Below are positions 1 through 8,060 of a DNA stretch of 24,055 nt, in pieces (the stretch's first letter is position 1; every line of letters starts with the position of its first letter). The stretch is taken from assembly GCA_900544175.1 (NCBI GenBank), contig UQUN01000033.1, forward strand, positions 1 through 24,055. The letters are read 5' to 3'. Source of the DNA: an uncultured Alistipes sp. Lineage in GTDB: Bacteria > Bacteroidota > Bacteroidia > Bacteroidales > UBA932. Under the pieces are notes generated by a model, which ran no database searches, had not been told where the DNA came from, and saw only the letters and a program-made list of their open reading frames with translations. The position numbers and the translations under genes are program-made.

Positions 1-62
1 CAGAGAACTTACTATAATTAACAACATTTATAAATAATCTTATGAATTTAAATTCTTCTTAT

Positions 63-70
63 TATTTTTG
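63..70 (+). promoter_or_regulatory. Possible -7 promoter element of the MTA salvage operon
   Basis: TATTTTTG fits the Bacteroidetes -7 consensus TAnnTTTG and lies 20 bases before the ATG at 91, which would leave a leader of roughly a dozen bases. No clear TTTG is visible at the expected upstream distance, and the region is AT-rich, so the match could be chance. The rest of bases 1-90 shows nothing recognisable. Confidence 0.3.
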
Positions 71-90
71 CTTGTTCAGACGTTAGGACT

Positions 91-1353
91 ATGAGTACAG
101 TATTGATAAAAAATGTCATCAAGGACGGCAAGCCGTGTGATATATATATAAAGGAAGGGGTGATAAGGCGTATAGGCAATGGAATCTTCACTGATGCCGG
201 AACTGTGATTGACGGAGCAGGAATGACGGTCATGCCGGCCTTTGTAAACATGCACACGCATTCGGGCATGACGCTGTTCCGCGGTATCTGCGAGGACATG
301 CCGTTGTCCACATGGCTTGATGCCGTGTGGCGTGCGGAGCAGGTACTTGACGATGACTTCATATACTGGGGTACGCGTCTGGCCTGCATAGAGATGATCC
401 GGACAGGAACAGCTGCGTTCGCGGATATGTACTGGAATGTGGACAAGGCTGCCGACGCTGTAAGGGACAGTGGAATGAGAGCTCTTCTGAGCTATTGTTT
501 CCTTGATGGAGGGGATCCGGAAAAACAGAAGGCCCAGAGGGAGGAGTGCGGAAGGATGTATGCTGTTTCCCGCGAATGGCCGGACAGGATAAGGTTCGGA
601 GTGTCCATCCATGCTCATTATACGGTCTCCGATGACAATATGTTGTGGGCGGCTGATTTTGCCCGCAGGCATTCCTTGCTGCTGCAGACACATCTCTCGG
701 AGACAAAAAAGGAGAATGAGGAGCATCTTGACAGATATGGGGTATCACCTGTACACAGGCTGGCGTCTCTTGGCATACTTGGCAGGGATCTGATAGCGGC
801 CCATGCTCTGTGGCTCGACGGAGAGGATATCAGGCTGCTCGGTCAGTCAGGTGTGACAGTTGTGCATAACGTCAGTTCCAATCTCAAGCTTGCTTCGGGT
901 TACCGGTTCATGTACAACGAGCTGCGCGATGCCGGGGCTCTTGTGACCATGGGAACGGACGGTTGCGGCTCTTCCAACAACCTGGATCTGCGGGAGGCGC
1001 TGAAGACAGCGGCACTGATTCAGAAGGCCTGGAGGGAGGACCCGGCCGCAATGCCTGTGGACGAGCTGCTGGCTATGGGGACAGTCAATGGCTCCAGAGC
1101 ACTCCATATCAACAGCGGAGTTCTGGAGGAGGGTTCCTCAGCTGACATAATCCTGATTAATACGGAATCTCCGTTTTTCATCCCTGCACGTAATTTCAAG
1201 GCCAATCTCATATATGCTGCCAACAGTTCCTGTGTGGATACGCTCATCTGTGCCGGCAGGGTACTGATGCGTGGCGGCAAGGTGAAAGACGAGGAGGAAG
1301 TTCTGGAAAATGCCAGAAGAGAGGCTGAAAGATTTGTCAAGAAGATAAGTTAG
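91..1353 (+). CDS. mtaD: 5'-methylthioadenosine/S-adenosylhomocysteine deaminase
   Basis: A 420-residue amidohydrolase of the MtaD/SsnA-like family. It should hydrolytically deaminate 5'-methylthioadenosine and/or S-adenosylhomocysteine to the inosine analogues in the cytoplasm. Visible metal ligands in order are the NMHTHSG motif (His55 and His57), a histidine in SIHAHYT, one in QTHLSE, and the aspartate of MGTDG. The VVHNVSSNLKLASG stretch is typical of the family. The N-terminal beta segment (about residues 1-50) and the C-terminal segment (from about 350, GSSADIILI) form the composite domain usual for amidohydrolases. Length is normal. It opens an operon: the phosphorylase starts 5 bases after its stop. 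Other deaminases (chlorohydrolase-like, guanine) are less likely, because the next genes also act on methylthioadenosine products. The substrate is inferred from family and context. Confidence 0.9.
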   Translation: MSTVLIKNVIKDGKPCDIYIKEGVIRRIGNGIFTDAGTVIDGAGMTVMPAFVNMHTHSGMTLFRGICEDMPLSTWLDAVWRAEQVLDDDFIYWGTRLACIEMIRTGTAAFADMYWNVDKAADAVRDSGMRALLSYCFLDGGDPEKQKAQREECGRMYAVSREWPDRIRFGVSIHAHYTVSDDNMLWAADFARRHSLLLQTHLSETKKENEEHLDRYGVSPVHRLASLGILGRDLIAAHALWLDGEDIRLLGQSGVTVVHNVSSNLKLASGYRFMYNELRDAGALVTMGTDGCGSSNNLDLREALKTAALIQKAWREDPAAMPVDELLAMGTVNGSRALHINSGVLEEGSSADIILINTESPFFIPARNFKANLIYAANSSCVDTLICAGRVLMRGGKVKDEEEVLENARREAERFVKKIS

Positions 1354-1358
1354 TATAT

Positions 1359-2189
1359 ATGGAAGACAGTAGAATGAAAGTCATAGCCGAGGCGGTGGAC
1401 TATCTCGGCTCCCGTCTTGGGGACAAGCGTCCTCAGGTGGGTATTATTCTCGGCAGCGGGCTTGGCAAGCTGGCGGACACCATTACCGATCCGTTGACCA
1501 TACCGTATACGGATGTTCCTGGTTTCGTGAAGTCTACAGCTATTGGGCACAAGGGCAATTTCATAGTAGGAACCATGGGGAACAAGACCGTGATTGCAAT
1601 GCAGGGCCGTTTTCATTATTATGAGGGATATTCCATGGACAAGGTCACTCTGCCTGTACGGGTGATGGTGCGTCTGGGGATAAAGGCGCTTTTTGTGTCA
1701 AATGCAGCAGGTGGTGTGAATTTTGATTTTCATGTCGGAGACCTTATGATTATAAGGGATCATATCAACAAACTGCCGAATCCTCTTATCGGACCTAACT
1801 TGGATGAGTTCGGTCCCCGTTTCCCGGACATGACACGTCCTTATGATCCAAAACTCATGGCAATGGCGGAGGAAATAGGCCGTGAGAAAGGTATCGCTCT
1901 CAAGAAGGGGGTATATCTTGCAGGAACCGGTCCAAGTTACGAGACCCCGTCGGAGTACAAGTACTTCCGTCTTATCGGTGCTGATGCGATAGGTATGTCC
2001 ACCATTCCGGAAGTGATAGTCGCAAGACACAGCTCTGTGCCGGTCTTCGGCATGTCGGTCATTACCAATGAGGCCCATGATGACTATGCCGAGGATTTCG
2101 AGAACAACGGTGATGATGTTGTCCGTGCCGCTGATGCTGCGGCTGACCGTATGACCGAGATATTCAAGACACTTGTTGAAAGGCTATAA
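1359..2189 (+). CDS. punA: Purine nucleoside phosphorylase, class II (trimeric type)
   Basis: A 276-residue trimeric-type purine nucleoside phosphorylase, which splits nucleosides with phosphate into a base and ribose-1-phosphate. The GSGLGKLAD phosphate loop is near residue 31. The family signature GADAIGMSTIPEVIVARH is present, with the purine-site residues SYET (Glu195) and ITNEA (Asn237). Asn237 matches the human PNP asparagine that selects 6-oxopurines, whereas methylthioadenosine phosphorylases carry an aspartate there. The enzyme should therefore use inosine/guanosine-type substrates, including the methylthioinosine that the upstream deaminase would make. A second in-frame ATG at 1374 (MKVIAEAV) is an alternative start. 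The gene is followed directly by the isomerase's Shine-Dalgarno sequence. Whether methylthioinosine is a real substrate is inference. Confidence 0.92.
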   Translation: MEDSRMKVIAEAVDYLGSRLGDKRPQVGIILGSGLGKLADTITDPLTIPYTDVPGFVKSTAIGHKGNFIVGTMGNKTVIAMQGRFHYYEGYSMDKVTLPVRVMVRLGIKALFVSNAAGGVNFDFHVGDLMIIRDHINKLPNPLIGPNLDEFGPRFPDMTRPYDPKLMAMAEEIGREKGIALKKGVYLAGTGPSYETPSEYKYFRLIGADAIGMSTIPEVIVARHSSVPVFGMSVITNEAHDDYAEDFENNGDDVVRAADAAADRMTEIFKTLVERL

Positions 2190-2192
2190 AAC

Positions 2193-2198
2193 AAGGAG
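2193..2198 (+). promoter_or_regulatory. Ribosome binding site deciding the mtnA start
   Basis: AAGGAG sits four bases after the punA stop and 7 bases before the GTG at 2206. Bacteroidetes often lack Shine-Dalgarno sequences, so this one is informative. It argues for GTG 2206 over the longer TTG start at 2173, which would overlap punA by 17 bases. Confidence 0.55.
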
Positions 2199-2205
2199 TG
2201 TGACC

Positions 2206-3291
2206 GTGAGGCTGGATGACCTTTTCCCATATGACAGTGTGGCCTTGTCTCCGGATGGGGATGCCGTGGTCATTGTTGACCAGACTCTGCTTCCGTGGGA
2301 GGAACGTTTTCTGTCTCTGAGGGACGAGAGTCAGGTGTATGAGGCCATTGCGCATCTTCGGGTCAGGGGGGCGCCGGCTATAGGTGTCGCTGCTGCTTAT
2401 GGCCTGTATGTGGCATTCAGGAATTCTGTGTCGGCTCACAGGCTGTCGGATAAGGATGCGGCATCGGAGTTTTTCCGTATCAGTGCCTGTCTGTGTTCGG
2501 CCAGGCCGACGGCAGTGAACCTGTCAGCATCATTGAGATGTATGGAAAAACGTTTCATGACATGTGCCGGCGAGCCGTTGCCGATTCTTCTGGACGCCTT
2601 GCGCAATGAGGCGGAGGCAGTCAGGGCGGATGATATGGCCATGTGCCGCTCCATAGCGGAGTTCGGAGCGGGGCTCATAGACAGGCCGGGGATGGGTATT
2701 CTTACCCATTGCAATGCCGGCCACTATGCTGTTTCACGGTATGGTACGGCATTGGCTCCTATATATTTGGCCCAAAGCAGGGGACTTGCTCCGAGAGTGT
2801 ATGCTGACGAGACCCGTCCGCTTATGCAGGGGGCAAGGATTACGGTTTTTGAACTGCAGAAGGCAGGAGTGGATGTAACGTTGCAGTGTGACAATATGGT
2901 GTCCTCGCTTATGAGGGCGGGAAAGATAGACATGGTGTTCACTGGGTGTGACAGAGTTGCTGCTAACGGAGATACGGCCAATAAGATAGGAACATCTGCA
3001 ATAGCCATTGTCGCCCGTTATTACGGCATACCCTTTTATATTCTGGGACCTACATCCTCCATAGATGCCGGGGCGGCTTCCGGGGATGCTGTACCGGTCG
3101 AGCAGCGTGCACCGGAGGAGGTGACATCCATGTACTTCAGCCGGCCGGTGGCGCCTGCGGGGGTAAAGGTATACAATCCGTCCTTTGACATAACGCCTGC
3201 CGGACTCATTTCTGGGATCGTGACGGAAAGAGGAATATTCCGTCCTCCCTATGATTTTACCAACCTGGGACTTAATAATACAGGAATATGA
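2206..3291 (+). CDS. mtnA: S-methyl-5-thioribose-1-phosphate isomerase
   Basis: A member of the MtnA/eIF2B-alpha-like family. It converts 5-methylthioribose-1-phosphate (an aldose) to methylthioribulose-1-phosphate in the methionine salvage pathway. Visible motifs are RVRGAPAIGVAAAYG, the catalytic-cysteine region THCNAGHYA (Cys169 from this start) and TGCDRVAANGDTANKIGT with the catalytic aspartate (Asp249). Both residues are shifted by nine relative to Bacillus subtilis Cys160 and Asp240. The family usually has THCNTG; NAG is a small variation. The start chosen is GTG 2206 behind AAGGAG, giving 361 residues; an upstream TTG at 2173 would give 372. The substrate is what phosphorolysis of methylthioinosine yields, so this gene completes the first three steps encoded in order. 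Its stop overlaps the next start (ATGA). Confidence 0.9.
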   Translation: MRLDDLFPYDSVALSPDGDAVVIVDQTLLPWEERFLSLRDESQVYEAIAHLRVRGAPAIGVAAAYGLYVAFRNSVSAHRLSDKDAASEFFRISACLCSARPTAVNLSASLRCMEKRFMTCAGEPLPILLDALRNEAEAVRADDMAMCRSIAEFGAGLIDRPGMGILTHCNAGHYAVSRYGTALAPIYLAQSRGLAPRVYADETRPLMQGARITVFELQKAGVDVTLQCDNMVSSLMRAGKIDMVFTGCDRVAANGDTANKIGTSAIAIVARYYGIPFYILGPTSSIDAGAASGDAVPVEQRAPEEVTSMYFSRPVAPAGVKVYNPSFDITPAGLISGIVTERGIFRPPYDFTNLGLNNTGI

Positions 3292-3938
3292 TAAAGAATC
3301 TTGTTTTGGATCTGGGAGGGGTCATAGTACCTCTTAACCGTATAGCCTGCATAAGGGCGTTCAATGATATAGTAGGGTACAGGGATTTCGGAGACGTGCT
3401 TAGGTCGTACAGGCAGATAGGGTTCTTTGAGAAATTCGAGACAGGTCAGATACCGGCCCGCCAGTTCCGTCAGATCATACGCTCGCACTCGACAGGCATG
3501 AAGGACGGGAAACCAAGGGTGATAACAGATAAGGAAATAGATTATTCCTTAAACTGCTTTCTGTCGGATATTCCTCAGGAAAGGATAGACGCCCTGGTGC
3601 ATTACAGGAAAAAGTACCGTATGCTGCTGCTGAGCAATACAAACCCTATTGGGATGGCATATTGTCGTAAGTTGTTCAAGGACAAGGGGTATGATATAAA
3701 GGATATATTCGATGAACTGTATCTTTCGTATCGTATGAAACTGGCCAAGCCTGATCCTGCTATTTTCAGGAAGATGATCGGAGACTCGGGAATAGATCCT
3801 GTCGAGACACTGTATGTCGATGATTCGCCGGCCAACATAGATGCCGGAAGAGCACTTGGTTTCCATGTGGTGCTCTTTGACCCTAAAGATGATTTATATG
3901 GCAAGATTTCTGAGTATCTCGAGCGGAAGCAACGGTAA
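3288..3938 (+). CDS. HAD-superfamily hydrolase (YihX-like phosphatase)
   Basis: A 216-residue haloacid dehalogenase-like hydrolase, probably a small-molecule phosphatase. Motif I is LDLGGVIVPL with nucleophile Asp8. The second aspartate of the classical DxD is replaced by glycine, as in YihX-like members (DLGNV). Motif II is LLLSNTN, motif III includes KPDPAIF, and motif IV is YVDDSPANIDAGRALGF. The helical cap lies between about residues 20 and 95. It overlaps mtnA by four bases (ATGA), so translation is likely coupled. Its position suggests it might dephosphorylate methylthioribulose-1-phosphate or a related sugar phosphate, but nothing in the sequence fixes the substrate. It could equally be a general sugar phosphatase. 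Confidence 0.8.
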   Translation: MIKNLVLDLGGVIVPLNRIACIRAFNDIVGYRDFGDVLRSYRQIGFFEKFETGQIPARQFRQIIRSHSTGMKDGKPRVITDKEIDYSLNCFLSDIPQERIDALVHYRKKYRMLLLSNTNPIGMAYCRKLFKDKGYDIKDIFDELYLSYRMKLAKPDPAIFRKMIGDSGIDPVETLYVDDSPANIDAGRALGFHVVLFDPKDDLYGKISEYLERKQR

Positions 3939-4692
3939 CTGTTATTATATAGGCAATGACAGAACGGCGCTTATAATCGATGCAGGTATAGGATTCAGGA
4001 CGATAAAACAGAGGCTGGCTGTGTCAGGAGTGGATATCATGTCAGTGGAGATGATATTTGTGACTCACGACCATGTCGACCATATACGCGGTCTGGCATC
4101 CCTTGCCAAGCGTCTTTCGGTACCGGTATATGCGACGGCCAGACTGCATGACGCTCTTTCTAAGCATAAGGATGCGGGGCAGGATATCGCCGGTTCGCGC
4201 AGGGTTCTGAGAACCGGATGCATGGCTGAGATGAGAGGAGTCAGGTGCGTTGCGTTTGAGGTTCCCCATGACGCTGCTCAGACATTAGGATACTGGCTGG
4301 ACTTTTTCGGGACCAGATTTGTATTCATGACAGACCTTGGCCGGGTTCCGGACTATGCGTTTGAATACTGCCGTCAGGCAGACTACGTGGTCATCGAGTC
4401 GAACTTCGATGTGGACATGCTCGTTCGGGGCAGTTATCCGCAGGATCTGAAAGTGAGAATCCTGGGAGAATGCGGACATCTGAGCAACGAGGACTGTGCC
4501 TCCGCCATACGCCGTTTCTGGCATCCTGGTCTGAAAGGTGTTTTCCTGTGTCACCTCAGCAAGGACAACAATACTCCTTCGCTGGCATTTGCTTCCACTT
4601 TCCGAGCCCTCGGGGCCATGGGACTTTCTGTGCCCGGGGATCTGCAGCTCGTCTGCCTGCCCCGCTCGGAAGTATTCTCGCTGGAATTCTAG
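3898..4692 (+). CDS. Metallo-beta-lactamase-fold hydrolase, YycJ/WalJ type
   Basis: A 264-residue MBL-fold metallohydrolase. The chosen ATG at 3898 gives the family-typical N-terminus MARFLSISSGSNGNCYYI; the open frame extends upstream to 3841, but that part reads as an out-of-frame copy of the HAD gene. The zinc motif is THDHVDH (His57, Asp58, His59, Asp61, His62). Further ligands are probably in FEVPHDA, FMTDLG and the LCHLSKDN region. YycJ/WalJ-like proteins are linked in the literature to DNA repair or cell-wall coordination; a nuclease role is inferred from family only. It overlaps the HAD gene by 41 bases and is the last gene of the operon. Confidence 0.85.
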   Translation: MARFLSISSGSNGNCYYIGNDRTALIIDAGIGFRTIKQRLAVSGVDIMSVEMIFVTHDHVDHIRGLASLAKRLSVPVYATARLHDALSKHKDAGQDIAGSRRVLRTGCMAEMRGVRCVAFEVPHDAAQTLGYWLDFFGTRFVFMTDLGRVPDYAFEYCRQADYVVIESNFDVDMLVRGSYPQDLKVRILGECGHLSNEDCASAIRRFWHPGLKGVFLCHLSKDNNTPSLAFASTFRALGAMGLSVPGDLQLVCLPRSEVFSLEF

Positions 4693-4772
4693 GTTCATAT
4701 AGCCGGCCGATCAGGGTACAGTCCGGATGCGGTGAGGGAGAATCATGCGTGTCCGTTACTGGAAAATGTATG

Positions 4773-4808
4773 AAAAATCGAAGGTTAGAAAGATAAGTGT
4801 CGATTTTT
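4773..4808 (+). terminator. Weak AT-rich hairpin after the salvage operon
   Basis: AAAAATCGA (4773-4781) and TCGATTTTT (4800-4808) are exact reverse complements around an 18-base loop, and the right arm ends in five T. It lies 80 bases after the MBL gene. The stem is short of G/C, so termination would be weak; it may just be part of the regulatory region of the next gene. Confidence 0.3.
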
Positions 4809-4920
4809 AAACGTGGGTCAAACGTGACACAAATTTAAAGAAAATATTCTTGAATTTGCAGTCTGGTTATCAGAAAAATTTCACTTTAGTCTTAAGTGCG
4901 TAAAAATACCACGTTTAAAA
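4805..4920. promoter_or_regulatory. Candidate operator: AAACGTG repeats upstream of the lipoprotein
   Basis: AAACGTG occurs at 4809-4815 and again at 4820-4826, exactly 11 bases (one helical turn) apart. An inverted copy CACGTTT is at 4910-4916. The outer copies lie in a 12-bp inverted repeat, TTTTAAACGTGG (4805-4816) and CCACGTTTAAAA (4909-4920). The arrangement suits a dimeric regulator. A degenerate -7 element, TATTCTTG, lies between the repeats (4845-4852). No regulator gene is next to it. Confidence 0.4.
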
Positions 4921-4952
4921 GTTAACAACCAATTATTAAACTAATTAATTTT

Positions 4953-6848
4953 ATGAATTACTTTAAAATCACAGCTTTATGCCTTTCAGTGGCATTATTT
5001 CTCTTCGCTTCCTGCAAGCCGGAAGAAAAGACAGTACCGCCGTCGCTCAAACTGTCTCAGACTGAATTGACAGTTCCTGCAGCCGGAGGCCAGATTTCGT
5101 TGGATTACACTCTGGAGAATGCAGTTGAGGGCAGTACTATCACAGTTGAGCCAGTTGAGCCAGTGGAGTGGATATCGGATATAGATGTCTCGGTTGCTGA
5201 GAAGATAATGTTTACAGTGGCTGAGAATGAGGCGGAGGAGAGCCGTGAGGCGGAATTTACCGTAAGTTATCCAGGCATTCAGGAAAGTCTCGGTTTCAAG
5301 GTTGTACAGCAGCCTGCGGATCCACAGCCCGCACCGTTTGAGATAACTGTGAAGGATGTGCAGACATCCAGCATTACACTTGACATTATTCCTTTGGACA
5401 AGGAGATGGATTACATATTCTTTATGTCACCTGCTGATTATGTCGCTCAGTTCCCTGACGACGATGCTCTTTTCAATGATGACATGGCGTATTTTGACCA
5501 GGAGGGAATTGCCCTTGCGGATGCGGCGTTGAGGGGTGACCAGATAGATTATGAACAATCACCCGTCCTGCCGGCGACGGCATTTACATGCTATGCGTAT
5601 GGGGTGGATGTAGCTGAAAGGACAAGGCTTACGGATATTGTAAGAGTGGATGTGAGCAGCGGAGAGATTCCTATGGTGGATGTGAATTTCGACGTTGAGA
5701 TAGAGGTCAGTGGAGCGACAGTCATTATGAATGTGGATCCGGGTTCTTACGAAGGATATTATTATATGAACCTGGTAGAGGGACTTGATCCCGACCAGGC
5801 AGCCATAGTGCAGACGTGTTACCAGATTTTTTATGAGGACATAGCCGCATATATCGGAATAGGACTTGATACGGAGACCATACTTATGCTTGTAGGAGAG
5901 CAGGGACCTGCGTCCGTGACGTTTGACATGGAGCCCGAAAAGGAATATACCGCAGTGGTCTTTGCAGTCGACGATGTGCCTCAGCTGTGCTCCGAGCCTT
6001 ACTGCGAGACAGTGCGTACAGAAGCAATCCAGCCTTCGGACAATGTGATTACCATTGACGTGACGGACATAACGGCACATACAGCGAACCTGTCCATAAC
6101 GACGACCAATAATGACAGCTATTATTGGGCTCAGCTGGAGGAAAGTACCTACGGCAGCTTTGCGACAGATGAGGACCTCCTCAACTTTATTGTTACCTAT
6201 ATGCCTATTTATTCCACATACTCAGGAAACTACAGCACGCAGCTCTATGGTCTGAACTCCAAGACCAACTATATGATAATCGCTTTCGGTTATTCAGGAG
6301 GTACGGTTACCACGTCGTTGTTCAAGAAAGAGTTCTCTACACCCCAGGAGCAGCTGTCGGATGTGGAATTCTCCGTATACCATGATAAGTGGTACGCTAT
6401 AGAAGATGTAGCAGCCATTGATCCCACTTATGAGGCTTACGTCGGAGGCTGGGACTGCCTGCTTCCCTTGGAGGCAAGAACGGATTTTGAAGCCGTGACA
6501 GAGTATTATTATGCAACTTATGATTTCAATTCCATTATCGGTAAGTCCGATGAGGAGATTAAAATGGATCTTATGAACAATTATTACCCGGCCGGTCCGT
6601 CCAGTGTGTCAATCTGCAGTTATGAAAGTCAGGCAGTAGTTGTTGGATTCGCAATAGATAAGGAAGGCAACTATACCAGTCTCTACAGAAGTGCTCCGTT
6701 TACGTTGACCGAGGAAGGTGCTTCTCATGATGGTCAGGAGTTTGTAGACTGGTATTACAGTTTCTACGGAGCAGTATCGCCATCTGCTATGAAAGAGCCT
6801 CAGCCGATAAGGGTCTATAAACCGGAGTCTGTGAAAAAACAGCAGTAA
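4953..6848 (+). CDS. BACON-like repeat-containing lipoprotein, probably surface exposed
   Basis: A 631-residue predicted lipoprotein. A hydrophobic signal is followed by the lipobox FASC with Cys21, and KPEE follows the cysteine, resembling the acidic lipoprotein export signals of Bacteroidetes. Residues about 33-120 look like a BACON domain: LSQTELTVPAAGG, a tryptophan in VEWISD, and a final VVQQP. BACON modules are thought to bind glycans or mucin or act as spacers. After that come about four beta-rich modules of 110-130 residues with recurring YYxM/YYWAQ and AVVFAVDD/IIAFGYSG/VVVGFAID segments, so they appear duplicated from one another. No catalytic motif is seen. It stands alone between a candidate operator region and a strong terminator. 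Function is unknown; adhesion or glycan binding is an inference. Confidence 0.75.
   Translation: MNYFKITALCLSVALFLFASCKPEEKTVPPSLKLSQTELTVPAAGGQISLDYTLENAVEGSTITVEPVEPVEWISDIDVSVAEKIMFTVAENEAEESREAEFTVSYPGIQESLGFKVVQQPADPQPAPFEITVKDVQTSSITLDIIPLDKEMDYIFFMSPADYVAQFPDDDALFNDDMAYFDQEGIALADAALRGDQIDYEQSPVLPATAFTCYAYGVDVAERTRLTDIVRVDVSSGEIPMVDVNFDVEIEVSGATVIMNVDPGSYEGYYYMNLVEGLDPDQAAIVQTCYQIFYEDIAAYIGIGLDTETILMLVGEQGPASVTFDMEPEKEYTAVVFAVDDVPQLCSEPYCETVRTEAIQPSDNVITIDVTDITAHTANLSITTTNNDSYYWAQLEESTYGSFATDEDLLNFIVTYMPIYSTYSGNYSTQLYGLNSKTNYMIIAFGYSGGTVTTSLFKKEFSTPQEQLSDVEFSVYHDKWYAIEDVAAIDPTYEAYVGGWDCLLPLEARTDFEAVTEYYYATYDFNSIIGKSDEEIKMDLMNNYYPAGPSSVSICSYESQAVVVGFAIDKEGNYTSLYRSAPFTLTEEGASHDGQEFVDWYYSFYGAVSPSAMKEPQPIRVYKPESVKKQQ
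5143..5169 (+). repeat. 9-bp in-frame tandem repeat
   Basis: CAGTTGAGC at 5143-5151 is repeated exactly at 5152-5160 and degenerately at 5161-5169 (CAGTGGAGT). Together they encode the VEPVEPVEW segment of the BACON-like domain. Slippage would add or remove three residues without breaking the frame. Confidence 0.6.
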
Positions 6849-6868
6849 GGTCTTATAAGTTATAAGTT

Positions 6869-6904
6869 AAAGCCGCTTTCTTGGAGAAGGCGGCTTTTGT
6901 TTTT
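6869..6904 (+). terminator. Intrinsic terminator after the BACON-like lipoprotein
   Basis: AAAGCCGCTTTCT (6869-6881) pairs with AGAAGGCGGCTTT (6885-6897) over 13 positions, with a single G-U wobble and a three-base loop, followed by TTGTTTTT. It lies 20 bases after the lipoprotein stop. It may also help stop leftward transcription from the convergent gene at 6918, although the opposite strand has a poorer U-tract. Confidence 0.9.
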
Positions 6905-6917
6905 AGGTGAGGCACGC

Positions 6918-8054
6918 CTATTCAGAAGTGGTTGTGGGCTGCTTCGTAATCCGTGGGGACAGCATAACACGGAGCAGTATGGGCTGGTGGTCGGAATGCT
7001 TGTAGCTCAGGTCAATGGTCCTGACGGTATCTGTCCGGACGTCAGGGGAGATGTAAAAATAATCGGTGACGGTGAGGACGGACTCAGGTCCGTATACTGT
7101 ATTCAGGTGACGCAGTGTCTTGGCCGAGGAGTCCCATGCGATACGGCCGGTTCCCCGGAGCAGTGTGGTATCTATCGCGACAGTAGTGAAATGCGGGTCT
7201 GAAAGTTCCTCTGTGGACGGGGAATAGTCAGGCGGATACTGGTTCCAGTCACCTCCTATGATAAAAGGAATTCTCCTGGAAAGTAGATTCTCGGTCAGTT
7301 CTCCTAAAAATTCTGTTTCGGTAGTGCGCATGCCTCCGGTGTCGTAGGCGGTATTGTGGGTGTTGCCTATGACGAGACTGCTGCCGTCAGCGAGACGGAA
7401 TGTGGCTGTGAGTAGACAGCGTTTGAGGTTGAACATGCTGACAGGCCACGGGAAACGGGAAGGGTACTGCCATCTAAGGACTTCTTCCGGGGCTATACGG
7501 CTCATCATAACCACGCCACTGGCAACCTTGCCCATCGGAGCTTTCAGGGGAATGGGGACAAAGAATGACTTGTAGTTGTACCCGAGGTAGATGTGGTAGT
7601 CGGGGAATGCCCTGCGCAGCATCTCAACTTCGTTGATACGGTATGTCCTTCTGGAGCATTCGTCCACTTCCTGAAGCATGATGATGTCGGCATCGTGCCG
7701 GCGTATTTCGGATATGATGCCTTCGATGTTGGCCAAAGTCCTTTCACGGCTGGTACGTACCTGAGTGCCGCCGTCGTAGAAGAAGTCCATGTCATCGCCC
7801 AGTCCGCCGTAACCGATGTTCCAGCAGAGTATGGTGACGGAGTCCGGCAGGGCATCCGGGCTGCCTTCGGAAGCCTGTCTGTCGTGGCTGGCAGCTGGGG
7901 GATTGGCCGTGGAAATGACGGAGCGGTCCTGCAGCACCTCCCTGTCGGCGGGACGGTAATCAGTGATTACAGCAGTCAGCAGGAACACCAGGAAAGCGGC
8001 CGCCACTGCAGCCAGAACATAAAGCAGAATATGCATTGCGCGTCTCATTTTCAT
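6918..8054 (-). CDS. Membrane-anchored endonuclease/exonuclease/phosphatase family protein
   Basis: A 378-residue protein with a single N-terminal membrane segment (about residues 8-30) and an EEP (DNase I-like) domain from about residue 70. Motifs in order are TILCWNIGYGG, MLQEVDE (catalytic Glu), NTHNTAYD, IIGGDWNQYP (Asp, Asn) and KHSDHQPI at the C-terminus (Asp-His pair). The fold covers nucleases, sphingomyelinases and inositol phosphatases. The anchor suggests action outside the cytoplasmic membrane, so a phosphodiesterase or phospholipase-like role is possible. ATG codons at residues 3 and 7 are alternative starts. It starts 11 bases beyond the pckA terminator and no separate promoter is obvious, so it may rely on readthrough. 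The substrate cannot be told from sequence. Confidence 0.8.
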   Translation of the reverse strand: MKMRRAMHILLYVLAAVAAAFLVFLLTAVITDYRPADREVLQDRSVISTANPPAASHDRQASEGSPDALPDSVTILCWNIGYGGLGDDMDFFYDGGTQVRTSRERTLANIEGIISEIRRHDADIIMLQEVDECSRRTYRINEVEMLRRAFPDYHIYLGYNYKSFFVPIPLKAPMGKVASGVVMMSRIAPEEVLRWQYPSRFPWPVSMFNLKRCLLTATFRLADGSSLVIGNTHNTAYDTGGMRTTETEFLGELTENLLSRRIPFIIGGDWNQYPPDYSPSTEELSDPHFTTVAIDTTLLRGTGRIAWDSSAKTLRHLNTVYGPESVLTVTDYFYISPDVRTDTVRTIDLSYKHSDHQPILLRVMLSPRITKQPTTTSE

Positions 8055-8060
8055 TTGTCG

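Noticed and set aside
3841..3897. Longer start for the MBL-fold hydrolase
   Set aside because: The added residues are a frame-shifted reading of the HAD motif IV region; the family N-terminus begins at 3898.
4470..4796. A 108-codon plus-strand open frame across the end of the MBL gene
   Set aside because: Mostly a shadow of the real gene in another frame, with no family resemblance in the part beyond it.
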